Positions 17,840 to 25,885 of a stretch of 64,000 nucleotides of DNA are shown here, one piece after another. Positions within the stretch are counted from its first letter, which is position 1; each line of letters starts with the position of its first letter. The position numbers and the translations under genes are program-made. Location of the stretch: the NCBI GenBank assembly GCA_903887415.1, contig CAISPO010000071.1, forward strand, positions 88,179-152,178. Direction: 5' to 3'. Below the pieces are notes generated by a model that made no database searches, was not told where the DNA came from, and was given only the letters and a program-made list of their open reading frames with translations. Origin of the DNA: an uncultured Bacteroidota bacterium (GTDB lineage Bacteria > Bacteroidota > Bacteroidia > Chitinophagales > Chitinophagaceae).

Positions 17840-18595
17840 TTACCGCGTACGCAGTCGTTGTCTCAGCGCCTCATACAGTATCATTCCGGCTGCTACAGAC
17901 ACGTTAAGGGAATCAAAATTATTTACCATCGGTATGCGTATCAGTTGATCGGCGCGTTTTAACACATCTTTGCTGATCCCCGTGTCTTCAGCGCCCATTA
18001 CTATTACAGATGGTATAGTGAGATCACTTTCATAGACCGGCACGCTACCCTTCATCTGTGTGCCTAGTATCTGTATGCCGTTCAGCCGCAGCACTTCCAT
18101 CGCTTGCTGTACAGATGGCGTGCGGCACAGCAATATCTTTCGCAATGCACCGGCGGATGTCTTTATTGCGTCTTCTGTTAAAGACGCAGTATGAGAAGTG
18201 GGGAGAATTATCCCCTGTGCACCACAGCACAAAGCACTGCGCGCTATGGCGCCCACGTTGCGCACATCCGTTATCCCATCCAGCAGCAAGAATAGCGGCG
18301 TTTCGCCTTTCTCTACTACATAGGATATGCCAGCCTGCAGGTCCACGTATTGCAGCAGCGATGTCAACGCTACTATGCCCTGGTGCTGGACCTTAGTGAG
18401 GTAGTCCAGTTTCTCCACTGGCACCTGGCTCACGGGTATGTTGTATTCTTTAGCTTTCAGTTTTATCCGGTTAATATCCTCGCCGGTAGCTGTGCGCAGC
18501 AAAAATATCTTCTCTATGGTTATCCCCTGCTCAAGCGCTTCCAGCACCGGCTTTCGCCCCACCAGCAAGGGCAATGATGATCGTGCGGATTTCAT
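17840..18595 (-). CDS. rlmB: 23S rRNA (guanosine-2'-O-)-methyltransferase RlmB (TrmH/SpoU family)
   Basis: A 251-residue SPOUT methyltransferase. The N-terminal substrate-binding domain begins LLVGRKPVLEALEQG, the usual RlmB opening. The three SpoU motifs are DGITDVRNVGAIARSALCCG (motif 1), IVMGAEDTGISKDVLKRADQLIRIPM (motif 2) and DSLNVSVAAGMILYEALRQR (motif 3, knot). RlmB methylates G2251 of 23S rRNA in the peptidyl-tRNA loop. Length matches the family (about 245). A TrmH-type tRNA enzyme is possible, but the N-terminal domain favours RlmB. Confidence 0.92.
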   Translation of the reverse strand: MKSARSSLPLLVGRKPVLEALEQGITIEKIFLLRTATGEDINRIKLKAKEYNIPVSQVPVEKLDYLTKVQHQGIVALTSLLQYVDLQAGISYVVEKGETPLFLLLDGITDVRNVGAIARSALCCGAQGIILPTSHTASLTEDAIKTSAGALRKILLCRTPSVQQAMEVLRLNGIQILGTQMKGSVPVYESDLTIPSVIVMGAEDTGISKDVLKRADQLIRIPMVNNFDSLNVSVAAGMILYEALRQRLRTR

Positions 18596-18637
18596 GGGCT
18601 AAACGTACGATAAAAATGGATACGGTTGTAATGCACG

Positions 18638-18736
18638 GGGTGTAGTACAAATTGCATTCTTCACCACATGCCCCAACCTGAAGGCCGGGCATGTAAAATA
18701 TTTTTCTACAAGCGTAGTTTGTCCTACACCCGAATG
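18638..18736. other. Nested inverted repeats upstream of rlmB
   Basis: The 215-bp gap between divergent rlmB and a lipoprotein gene contains GGGTGTAG-TACAAA near 18639 and its near-complement TTTGTCCTACACCC near 18720, enclosing a second stem CATGCCC/GGGCATG (about 18667-18693). The outer arms are about 65 bp apart. It could be a remnant of a small mobile repeat or a structured leader; no function is assigned. Confidence 0.45.
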
Positions 18737-18810
18737 CAGATGCTAGCCGACATATTTATGACTTACAACTAAAAACAGTATCTTTCGCAATTCTTTGCGT
18801 ACAAATAAAT

Positions 18811-19227
18811 ATGAACAGAACCATCCTGCTGTATATAATCTTACTTTGTGTTACGTTGATGCCAATTCATTCCTGTCACAAGAAAATCACCCCTATAAAC
18901 TATGGAATAAAATTTGATGGCATATGGACCGGCATTAACTCCTGCGATTCAAGCATACAAACGATAAACATCCAGTCCCCGCTTAACAATGTGAATTCAG
19001 TTTTTTATACCGGCCACACAGATACCGGTTTTTGCTCGAAGTCGGTTACTTTTTACGGAACCGTGAACGGCGATAGTATCTTATTTCCTGCTGCTGTGTA
19101 CGAGGATAGTTGCGGCAACGGATATACCTTCATTCAGTATGGCACTATCTACGGGGTTACACTCGTTTTGACGAGGATTCGGAAAGGCACGGTGAACGAC
19201 ACCTGCATTTTGACGGCTACGAAGTAA
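18811..19227 (+). CDS. Putative lipoprotein of unknown function
   Basis: A 138-residue protein with a lipoprotein signal peptide: hydrophobic LLYIILLCVTLMPI followed by HSC, with Cys at residue 22 as the probable lipidated residue. The mature part is beta-rich with about four more cysteines (NSCDSS, GFCSKS, EDSCGN, NDTCI). No recognised domain. A TATCTTTC box (18779-18786) lies upstream, compatible with the TAnnTTTG consensus. Its 3' end is 8 bp from the convergent nucleoid-protein gene. Confidence 0.7.
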   Translation: MNRTILLYIILLCVTLMPIHSCHKKITPINYGIKFDGIWTGINSCDSSIQTINIQSPLNNVNSVFYTGHTDTGFCSKSVTFYGTVNGDSILFPAAVYEDSCGNGYTFIQYGTIYGVTLVLTRIRKGTVNDTCILTATK

Positions 19228-19235
19228 AGGAATGC

Positions 19236-20285
19236 TTACTCTTCCTCATCAAAATATATCTTATAAAAGCTCTTCCCCACCCGCTCATCATATCCTTTTT
19301 CTATCAGGCTCTTATCTCCGTGTATGTAAACATGAAAATTCTTATCCAGCTTTAGCACACTTTTGAACACCCGCGCCTGCTTCTTCACAGCCAATGTCGA
19401 AATATCAAACCGGTCCGGTATGTCCACATCATTCATCTCCGCGTAGTTCGTCTCAAACTTCCGGAACGCCTTTATCATGCCGCTGTCATCAAACACTTCT
19501 TTCTCAAACTTTTTCTTATCAAACGATTCATTGGCCCTGAAATACTCTACCGATTTATTCAGCAGGTCTATCTGGTCGGTTTTGGCTATATCATATTCTT
19601 CCGGCAATTGTTTGGCAATGAACTGTTTGGCCACATTCAGGAACTGGTTGGTCTGGAAATACTCATTGGCTTGCGGCGCCACATTCAGAAAGGTCTCTCT
19701 CCAGAAAACAGCCTCCTCTCCCCTGCTCGCGCTGTCATATATCAGCACATCAAACCCCTGCTCGGCATTGGTGGGCAGCACCAGGCAGGCCTTGTCATAC
19801 TTTGCCACATCCACCCCCTCACGCATCGTAAGCGCAAATTCACTTGCGTCAATTGCCAGGTCGATAAAGTTGCTTTTTGTTTCTGTCTTGTATATGCCTA
19901 TCGCATCCACGAACGCACCATCCACCAGGCAGTTTTCATAATAGCATACATATAGCTCACCGGTCTTTATTTTGGGGTGCGTGGTACTTTCATAAAGGTG
20001 CTTGGCTATGTTCACAGAGTTCTTATGAAAGGTTGCGCCCTCGGCCAGTGTCTCCAGGCAATAGTTGTACACCTCGTTATAATCCAAGGAAGACAGATGA
20101 TAAAACGAATATCTGTCCAGTTCAGCACTAAACTTTGCAAGGAATGAATCCTTGATGATACGCAGGTCATCGTCCGCCAGTTTCAGCGGCTTTTTAGAGA
20201 TCACTAGGTCCTGTCCGTTTCCCTTATTGCCTATATAATGTACCGACACCTTTTGCAGTATCGCCTCGCTGAGATTCATTTGCAT
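19236..20285 (-). CDS. Nucleoid-associated protein (NdpA/YejK, 37-kDa family)
   Basis: A 349-residue protein resembling the NA37 family (Pfam 04245). It begins MNLSEAILQKVSVHYIGNKGNGQDLVISKKPL, contains FLAKFSAELDRYSFYHLSSLDYNEVYNY and YVCYYENCLVDGAFVDAIGIYKTETK, and ends GKSFYKIYFDEEE, as homologues do. E. coli YejK associates with the nucleoid; its precise role is not settled. MNLSEAI suggests that translation may begin two codons inside the reported start (20279). It stands alone. Confidence 0.85.
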   Translation of the reverse strand: MQMNLSEAILQKVSVHYIGNKGNGQDLVISKKPLKLADDDLRIIKDSFLAKFSAELDRYSFYHLSSLDYNEVYNYCLETLAEGATFHKNSVNIAKHLYESTTHPKIKTGELYVCYYENCLVDGAFVDAIGIYKTETKSNFIDLAIDASEFALTMREGVDVAKYDKACLVLPTNAEQGFDVLIYDSASRGEEAVFWRETFLNVAPQANEYFQTNQFLNVAKQFIAKQLPEEYDIAKTDQIDLLNKSVEYFRANESFDKKKFEKEVFDDSGMIKAFRKFETNYAEMNDVDIPDRFDISTLAVKKQARVFKSVLKLDKNFHVYIHGDKSLIEKGYDERVGKSFYKIYFDEEE

Positions 20286-20524
20286 ATGCTTCGCTTATTG
20301 CTGTAAAGATATTTTGTTCTTCCAGCCACCCTGCTTTTTTCTTAATAATTATATAATTACGATCCTTTTATAAACCAGCTTAAATCCTGCTGCTGCCCCT
20401 ATGCTGCGTGGCTTTAAGACTGGCAATACCGCTCCATATATGAAATAAACTATCAGATTCCTTCAATTAACGATTACATAAAAAACAGCTTTGTAAATAG
20501 CCTAAGGTTTTTTGAATTTATTAT

Positions 20525-20532
20525 TAGTTTTG
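20525..20532 (+). promoter_or_regulatory. -7 promoter box (TAGTTTTG) of the double-OmpA gene
   Basis: TAGTTTTG matches TAnnTTTG and lies 24 bp before the ATG at 20557. No -33 TTG at the usual spacing was found. Confidence 0.5.
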
Positions 20533-20556
20533 TACTCCTCACAATAAAGTACAGTT

Positions 20557-22401
20557 ATGAAAAACATATTTACTTTCATTTTGCTATTAACTGTCTTAAA
20601 AGGCTACAGCCAGGATGCGGATACGGCCGAAATTTATTTTGATTACAACCTGGCCAGGATCAGCGATGCCTCCTCGATGAGGCTGGACAGCTTCCGGTTT
20701 GCCCGGATACTTGTTCCCGGCCACAAAACTACTGTATATGGTTACACCGATTATAAAGGATCTGACGACTATAACAAGCAGCTTTCAATAGCTCGTGCAA
20801 AAAATGTAAGGAATTATCTCGTATCGCTTGGCCTGGATGAGCGGGATATTGTGCATTGTGAAGGAAAGGGCAAGGCCCGCACTGACCAGGAAGAGGACAA
20901 AGACAGGAAGGTGCTCATAATAATGGAGCGGGCACCGTCTAAATACGCGAAAGCTAAAGAGGCCGCTGAAGCGAAGAAAAATGGCACGAGTTCGGGCGAC
21001 CTGAATGGTGTTAACGCAACAAAATCTAAAACACCGAAAACCAGTGAATTAAATCCGGCAGATTCTGCTGCTATGGCCGCGAAAGCTGCTAAAAAAGCTG
21101 GCGCTGACGCTGCTGCTTTGGCTGCGAAAGCCGCAAAAAAAGCGAGTGCAGATTCTGCTGCTATGGCCGCGAAGGCTGCTAAAAAAGCAAATGCTGACGC
21201 TGCTGCCTTGGCTGCGAAAGCCGCAAAAAAAGCGAGTGCGGATTCTGCTGCTATGGCCGCGAAGGCTGCTAAGAAAGCAAATGCTGACGCTGCTGCTCTG
21301 GCTGCGAAAGCCACAAAAAAAGCGAGTGCAGATTCTGCTGCTATGGCCGCGAAAGCTGCTAAAAAAACGGACGCAGATGCTGCCGCACTGGCAGCAAAAG
21401 CCACAAAAAAAGCGAGTGCGGATTCTGCTATGGCCGCGAAAGCTGCTAAAAAAACGGACGCAGATGCTGCCGCACTGGCAGCAAAAGCCGCAAAAAAAGC
21501 GAGTGCAGATTCTGCTGCTATGGCCGCGAAAGCTGCTAAAAAAGCGGACGCAGATGCTGCCGCACTGGCAGCAAAAGCCGCAAAAAAAGCGAGCGCAGAT
21601 TCTGCTGCCCTGGCCGCAAAAGCTGCTAAAAAAGCAAGCGCTGACGCTGCTGCCCTGGCTGCGAAAGCAGCTAAAAAAGCCAGTGCGGATTCTGCTGCCG
21701 CAGCCGCGAAGGTCGCTAAGACCAAAAATCCAAAATCAGATGGATCTAAACCTGGCACTGCGACTACCGCTGGAACAACAACAGGTAATTCCGCAGCCGA
21801 TGGAACAGCGCCGGTCCCTGTTGTTCTTGGCGAAAGTATGGGAAGCTCCACGCCCACACCTGCAGGTGCAAACTCAGCCACATCGGGCACTCCCCCACCA
21901 GTTAGTGAAGCCCCAATTATGCGGCCAAAGCTACCCGCTCCTGAGCCGATTGTTCCACTCACTAAGGATGCAAAAATCACCCGCAAACAGGAAAAGAACA
22001 TAGCCACGCTTGACCCCAAGAAGCTGATCATCGGGGATATAATCCCGCTGAACAATATCTACTTCGCACCAGCATCGAATGAAATGCTGCGCCAGTCGGA
22101 GCCCTCACTGGAGCAACTGTTCAAATTCTTAAAGACTAATACCAATCTTGCAGTAGAAATACAGGGCCGTATATGCTGCCTCAACCCTCTTGACGGCACT
22201 GATGAACCGGATGGCGCGGGCAGTACACGATCAACTGCGCGGGCAAAAAATATTTATGATTATCTCGTAAACAAAGGAATAGATAAAAGCCGCCTGAGCT
22301 ATTCGGGCCTCGGCAACACAAAGCCTTCCGTCTATCCCGAAAGAACGGAATTCGACCGCGATCTTAACCGAAGAGCTACGATGAAGATCATCTATAAATA
22401 A
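20557..22401 (+). CDS. Double OmpA-domain exported protein with Ala/Lys-rich repeats
   Basis: A 614-residue exported protein. Residues 1-19 are a signal peptide (ending GYSQ). An OmpA/MotB-type peptidoglycan-binding domain covers about 22-128 (TVYGYTDYKGSDDYNKQLSIARAKNVRNYL). Residues 168-391 are 15 tandem 15-residue units of the form ADSAAMAAKAAKKAS / ADAAALAAKAAKKAN; unit 9 is one residue short and unit 15 is degenerate. A Pro/Thr/Ser linker (395-470) leads to a second OmpA-like domain (about 490-614, LAVEIQGRICC...RLSYSGLGNTKPSVYPE...NRRATMKIIYK). Two peptidoglycan-binding ends joined by a cationic helical rod suggest a periplasmic spacer or crosslinker; this is inference. It stands alone. 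Confidence 0.85.
   Translation: MKNIFTFILLLTVLKGYSQDADTAEIYFDYNLARISDASSMRLDSFRFARILVPGHKTTVYGYTDYKGSDDYNKQLSIARAKNVRNYLVSLGLDERDIVHCEGKGKARTDQEEDKDRKVLIIMERAPSKYAKAKEAAEAKKNGTSSGDLNGVNATKSKTPKTSELNPADSAAMAAKAAKKAGADAAALAAKAAKKASADSAAMAAKAAKKANADAAALAAKAAKKASADSAAMAAKAAKKANADAAALAAKATKKASADSAAMAAKAAKKTDADAAALAAKATKKASADSAMAAKAAKKTDADAAALAAKAAKKASADSAAMAAKAAKKADADAAALAAKAAKKASADSAALAAKAAKKASADAAALAAKAAKKASADSAAAAAKVAKTKNPKSDGSKPGTATTAGTTTGNSAADGTAPVPVVLGESMGSSTPTPAGANSATSGTPPPVSEAPIMRPKLPAPEPIVPLTKDAKITRKQEKNIATLDPKKLIIGDIIPLNNIYFAPASNEMLRQSEPSLEQLFKFLKTNTNLAVEIQGRICCLNPLDGTDEPDGAGSTRSTARAKNIYDYLVNKGIDKSRLSYSGLGNTKPSVYPERTEFDRDLNRRATMKIIYK
21058..21729 (+). repeat. 15 tandem 45-bp coding repeats (Ala/Lys-rich)
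   Basis: Fifteen units of 45 bp (unit 9 is 42 bp, one GCT codon lost) encode alternating ADSAAM... and ADAAAL... units, making a 90-bp higher-order period. Neighbouring units are nearly identical in DNA, which indicates recent expansion or conversion and likely length variation between strains. Confidence 0.92.
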
Positions 22402-22403
22402 CT

Positions 22404-22422
22404 TACTTAGTCGTAAGTCCGC
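22404..22422. repeat. Short GACTTAC heptamer tract
   Basis: After the double-OmpA stop the minus strand reads about two copies of the GACTTAC-type heptamer (GGACTTACGACTAAG). Longer tracts occur at 43284-43304, 43659-43693 and 62389-62422. Confidence 0.6.
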
Positions 22423-22491
22423 GCGTATGAAAGGCACACATGCGTGTGGGGAGATAAACCAGAGCAAGAAGGTCAAAAAGCGCATACACGA

Positions 22492-22519
22492 GTAGAGACG
22501 CAAAATTTTGCGTCTCTAC
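22492..22519. repeat. 28-bp dispersed palindrome, copy 1
   Basis: A perfect inverted repeat with arms GTAGAGACGCAAAA and no loop. Copies 2 and 3 are at 27947-27974 and 28012-28039 and a decayed one at 56128-56156. It lies between the convergent double-OmpA and ffh genes and could act as a terminator, but its dispersal suggests a REP/MITE-like element. Confidence 0.85.
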
Positions 22520-22609
22520 ATAACTCGGGGCACTCCGCTTTTATACGCCTGTATGTTTAGCGCCTATAAATATTGTTAATAGAAAATTATCTTTCGCACA
22601 GAATTAAAA

Positions 22610-23944
22610 TTATCTCCGCCCCGGCATCATGCCTGGCATACCCATTCCGCCGCCCTTCATTTTGTTCATGTGAGACATCATCTGCTTCATCTGGTCGAAC
22701 TGCTTCATGAATGCGTTCACCTCGTTTATATCTTTTCCGCTGCCCTTGGCAATACGTTTGCGGCGGCTGCCATCTATCACATCAGGGTTAGTGCGCTCAT
22801 AAGGAGTCATAGAGTTGATCATTGCTTCTATGCCTTTAAATGCATCGTCTGATATGTCTATCTCCTTTATCGCTTTTCCCACACCGGGTATCATTGCCAG
22901 CAGGTCTTTTATATTGCCCATCTTTTTTATCTGGCCCAGTTGCTCCTTAAAATCTTCAAAGTCGAATTTATTGGCGCGTATTTTTTTCTCCAGTTTTTTA
23001 GCCTGCACCTCGTCAAACTGTGCCTGGGCGCGCTCCACGAGCGTGGTAATATCACCCATGCCCAGGATGCGCTGTGCCATACGCTCGGGATAGAACACAT
23101 CCAGCGCATCCATCTTCTCGCCCATGCTCACGAACTTGATGGGCTTATCCACTGTGTACCTGATAGACAATGCGGCCCCACCCCTCGTGTCGCCATCCAG
23201 CTTTGTAAGCACAACGCCCGTAAAGTCCAGCCGGTCATTGAAGGCTTTGGCAGTGTTTACCGCATCCTGTCCCGTCATCGAATCCACAACAAACAGTATT
23301 TCCTGTGGGTTTACTGCCGACCGGATATCTGCAACCTCCTGCATCATTGCCTCGTCTATTGCCAGGCGGCCCGCAGTATCTATGATCACTATGTTATTCC
23401 CATGCTGCTTTGCATAAGCTATTGCGTTCTGGGCTATCGAGACCGCACTTTTGTTTTCCAGTTCCAGAAAAACAGGCACTTTTATCTGCTCACCCAGCAC
23501 ACGCAATTGCTCCATCGCAGCAGGACGGTATATATCCGCAGCTACAAGCAGTGGCTGGCGGCCTTTCTTCGTCTTCAAAAAGTTGGCGAGTTTGCCCGAA
23601 AAGGTAGTCTTACCGGAACCTTGCAAACCAGCGATCAATATCACAGTAGGCTTGCCGGTGAGGCTAAGCTCTTCTTCCCTGCCGCCCATCAGCTCCGCCA
23701 GTTCATCCTTCACTATTTTCACCATAAGCTGTCCAGGGCTCACTGCGGTAAGCACCTTTTCGCCCATCGCCTTTTCCTTCACCCTGTCGGTGAGCTCCTT
23801 GGCTATCTTATAGTTTACATCGGCATCCACCAGCGCACGGCGGATATCCTTCACGGTTGCGGCTACATTAATTTCGTTTATACGGCCTTCGCCTTTCAGT
23901 TGCTTAAACGCGGCTTCGAGCCGCTCACTCAGATTATCAAACAT
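22610..23944 (-). CDS. ffh: Signal recognition particle protein Ffh
   Basis: A 444-residue SRP54 GTPase that, with 4.5S RNA, targets nascent membrane proteins to FtsY at the inner membrane. The N domain (1-90) opens MFDNLSERLEAAFKQLKG. The G domain has P-loop GLQGSGKTT (106-114), DIYRPAAMEQL, DTAGR, and TKLDGDTRGGAALS. The Met-rich M domain at the C-terminus has AKGSGKDINEVNAFMKQFDQMKQMM and ends with GGGMGMPGMMPGRR. Length and motif order match the family exactly. The minus-strand upstream region has TAACTTCG, near the -7 consensus. Confidence 0.97.
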   Translation of the reverse strand: MFDNLSERLEAAFKQLKGEGRINEINVAATVKDIRRALVDADVNYKIAKELTDRVKEKAMGEKVLTAVSPGQLMVKIVKDELAELMGGREEELSLTGKPTVILIAGLQGSGKTTFSGKLANFLKTKKGRQPLLVAADIYRPAAMEQLRVLGEQIKVPVFLELENKSAVSIAQNAIAYAKQHGNNIVIIDTAGRLAIDEAMMQEVADIRSAVNPQEILFVVDSMTGQDAVNTAKAFNDRLDFTGVVLTKLDGDTRGGAALSIRYTVDKPIKFVSMGEKMDALDVFYPERMAQRILGMGDITTLVERAQAQFDEVQAKKLEKKIRANKFDFEDFKEQLGQIKKMGNIKDLLAMIPGVGKAIKEIDISDDAFKGIEAMINSMTPYERTNPDVIDGSRRKRIAKGSGKDINEVNAFMKQFDQMKQMMSHMNKMKGGGMGMPGMMPGRR

Positions 23945-24057
23945 GGCATTTTAAAATGGAGTGCGAAGTTAAGGAACGTTAGCGAAATAACCCCTGCACA
24001 AGAGATCATGCTTTTTTGTGATAAAACTTTATTTTAGCAGTAAATAAATACCCGATT

Positions 24058-24390
24058 ATGGCTACCGGAAAAGCCACTCATTTACTCCTTTTATTGCCAC
24101 TATTGCTTCTTAGCGCTTGCGCTAGCTATACAATGAGCGCAGAGCAGCTCTATCACCAAATCAGTTCGGCAGAGTAAAAAAAAGTAACTACTGAACACAC
24201 CGTGCCTATCGGCTCACGCACCTATGCCGCAAACGGGGTAAAGGAAATAGCGTGTGCAGACAAGCATGGCAACACGGTAAAGTTTGAAAATTCCCCGAGG
24301 GTAGAAATGAGGATCACAGACCAGAAAAACCATAAACACATTTTCTATTTCGATACTATCACCGCCAGGATTCGGTATTTACCGGCATGA
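24058..24390 (+). pseudogene. Small lipoprotein gene interrupted by an in-frame stop
   Basis: An ATG at 24058 starts a lipoprotein signal peptide (hydrophobic LLLLLPLLLLSA, then Cys) followed by SYTMSAEQLYHQISSAE. TAA at 24175-24177 then stops the frame. The same frame continues open for 70 more codons (KKVTTEHTVPIGSRTYAANG...DTITARIRYLPA) to TGA at 24390. Reading through would give a coherent 110-residue lipoprotein. A CAA-to-TAA change would explain it. Alternatives are a sequencing error, or an independent cytoplasmic protein starting at GTG/ATG near 24202. No family is recognised. Confidence 0.65.
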
Positions 24391-24697
24391 ATTCCAGGAT
24401 ACTGGGGACAAAAAAAAGCATATGGTATGCTGATATAAAAAAGTAGAATTGCAGAAAGGGGCGAAGGCTTACCACTACAAAAATCAGTAACTATTTCATA
24501 ACAATCGCCGGTCCTGTTATTGGTTAAGTAATAACCAGTGATTAGCAAATATTATACCTATAAAGTCAGGAAACAGTTGGATTAATTATTCTAATTTTAC
24601 TACAAAATATTGACAGTCAATGAATTAAAACAAATTCATAATAATGTGCTATTGAATCGAAAAATACCCTATTTTTACCCAACCTAAAACAAAAACC
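24391..24697. other. Gene-free stretch, AT-rich
   Basis: 307 bp with no convincing reading frame. It contains a short palindrome GCATA-TGGTATGC near 24418, an imperfect inverted repeat around 24510-24545 (TTGGTTAAGTAATAACCAG) and TATTTTTA at 24670-24677, a weak -7 box 21 bp before the next ATG. Confidence 0.5.
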
Positions 24698-24925
24698 ATG
24701 AAAACAATAACACTTGAGATCGACAACGAGGCCTGCCGAATATATGATGGTCTTAACACAGATGCTAAACAAGAGTTCACTGCCGAAGTGAGCCAGCTAT
24801 TGAAAACCAATGCCGATACCGTACGCGCGGCTACGCTGAAAAAATTGGTAAATGAAATAAACAGCCAAAAAGATTGCAGCTACCTTAATGCAGATATACT
24901 TCTTGAACTACTACCTATAGATTAA
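24698..24925 (+). CDS. Small protein of unknown function
   Basis: A 75-residue acidic, helical, soluble protein (MKTITLEIDNEACRIYDGLNTDAKQEF...LKKLVNEINSQ). No signal peptide, membrane segment or known motif. The opening beta strand followed by helices and the ThrLeuGluIle start resemble small Bacteroidota proteins sometimes annotated as antitoxin-like, but no toxin gene is adjacent. It stands alone, convergent to the gene at 24968. Confidence 0.55.
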   Translation: MKTITLEIDNEACRIYDGLNTDAKQEFTAEVSQLLKTNADTVRAATLKKLVNEINSQKDCSYLNADILLELLPID

Positions 24926-24967
24926 GCTATTATCTACACGAGGGGGCAAAATTGATTTGTCCCCTCA

Positions 24968-25303
24968 TTAATTTTTTTCCGGAAAATCATACTTTATCCC
25001 CCTTAACTCTGCAAACTCCCTTATACCTATAAAAGAATAATTTGTCTCATCGTCTGCCTCACAGGTGATGAGCAATACATCAAATTCATTCCCGCTGTAT
25101 GAATTTAGCAGGTTATCGCAGTTCTTTGTTGCATAGTAGCGCTCAGCGAAACCGGTCTTATCCACCTCATTAAATGGCGATATCAGGACAGCATCTATCA
25201 ACATTAATGGCGACGAACCAATTTTGAATTCGGTATCTCCGAGGTCCTCAAAATCTTCCCTGATCTCTTCTGCTTCTTCTAATGTAAAGGGCGTGAATTT
25301 CAT
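24968..25303 (-). CDS. Conserved-looking small acidic protein, unknown function
   Basis: A 111-residue soluble, acidic protein beginning MKFTPFTLEEAEEIREDFEDLGDTEF. It has two cysteines (KNCDN, ITCEAD) and strands such as FDVLLITCEADDETNYSFIGIREF. No domain recognised. It begins 15 bp after the A-type Fe-S carrier gene on the same strand, so cotranscription is likely and a link with Fe-S assembly is possible but unproven. Confidence 0.65.
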   Translation of the reverse strand: MKFTPFTLEEAEEIREDFEDLGDTEFKIGSSPLMLIDAVLISPFNEVDKTGFAERYYATKNCDNLLNSYSGNEFDVLLITCEADDETNYSFIGIREFAELRGIKYDFPEKN

Positions 25304-25318
25304 AATAGCAGATAGTAA

Positions 25319-25663
25319 TTAAACCGCAAACGAGCTGCCACAGCCACAGGAACTGCTTGCATTTGGGTTATTGAACACAAATCCCCTTGCATTCAAGCCG
25401 TCTGAGTAGTCCACTTCCATGCCAAACAAGTAAATGCCATGTGCATTTTTCATTACCACGGGTATGCCGTCTATCTCATATACTTCATCATCTGCCTCTG
25501 GCTTGTCGAAGCCCAGCACATAGCTGAGACCGGAGCACCCACCACCTTTCACACCTATCCTTAACTGTTGGGTCGCATCAAATCCGGCTTCATCCATCAG
25601 CCGTTTCAACTCAGCAACTGCGCTTGCTGTAAGTTTCACCGGTGCGCTTATCATTGTTTCCAT
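25319..25663 (-). CDS. A-type iron-sulfur carrier (IscA/ErpA/HesB family)
   Basis: A 114-residue Fe-S scaffold or carrier. The three family cysteines are present: one in VKGGGCSGLSY and two in SSSCGCGSSF at the C-terminus, with GGGCSG and FNNPNA matching the consensus. Such proteins deliver [4Fe-4S] or [2Fe-2S] clusters to apoproteins. An in-frame start 18 bp upstream (25681) adds MHKYFG, but METMISAPVKLT is the more usual N-terminus. It is followed at 15 bp by the 111-residue unknown gene. Whether it is ErpA-like, IscA-like or SufA-like cannot be told from sequence alone. Confidence 0.93.
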   Translation of the reverse strand: METMISAPVKLTASAVAELKRLMDEAGFDATQQLRIGVKGGGCSGLSYVLGFDKPEADDEVYEIDGIPVVMKNAHGIYLFGMEVDYSDGLNARGFVFNNPNASSSCGCGSSFAV

Positions 25664-25809
25664 ACCAAAGTATTTATGCAAATTTACGATAAAAGAAGTA
25701 ATAGCAGGAGCGGGATCATATCCTCCCGCTACAAAAAAACAATGGCCCCATCAAAATTATTAATCCTGAACTTTTGAAAAAGCTAAATTTATAATCCCCC
25801 GGAATAAGG

Positions 25810-25825
25810 TCCCGATTTTTCGGGA
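25810..25825. other. Hairpin in the iscA-frr divergent region
   Basis: TCCCGA (25810-25815) pairs with TCGGGA (25820-25825) around a T4 loop, followed by G-rich DNA and a T run (25837-25843). It looks like an intrinsic terminator but lies in a promoter region between divergent genes; an attenuator-like leader for frr or a dispersed repeat are alternatives. Confidence 0.45.
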
Positions 25826-25845
25826 TGGGGTGGAGGTTTTTTTAT

Positions 25846-25853
25846 TACTTTTG
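25846..25853 (+). promoter_or_regulatory. -7 promoter box (TACTTTTG) of frr
   Basis: TACTTTTG matches the Bacteroidota consensus and lies 32 bp before the ATG at 25886. The leader in between is made of AATTTTG heptamers. Confidence 0.5.
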
Positions 25854-25885
25854 ATTTTTTAATTTTGAATTTTGAATTTCAAACC

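Noticed and set aside
20814..22055. 413-residue minus-strand frame and a 285-residue plus-strand frame (21146-22003) in the repeat gene
   Set aside because: They exist because the 45-bp Ala/Lys repeats lack stops in other frames; they translate to monotonous AFAASAA or KPQKKR repeats with no signal or domain, whereas the 20557 frame has a signal peptide and two OmpA domains.
22940..24037. 365-residue plus-strand frame opposite ffh
   Set aside because: Antisense to a full Ffh with all motifs; the product has no recognisable domain.
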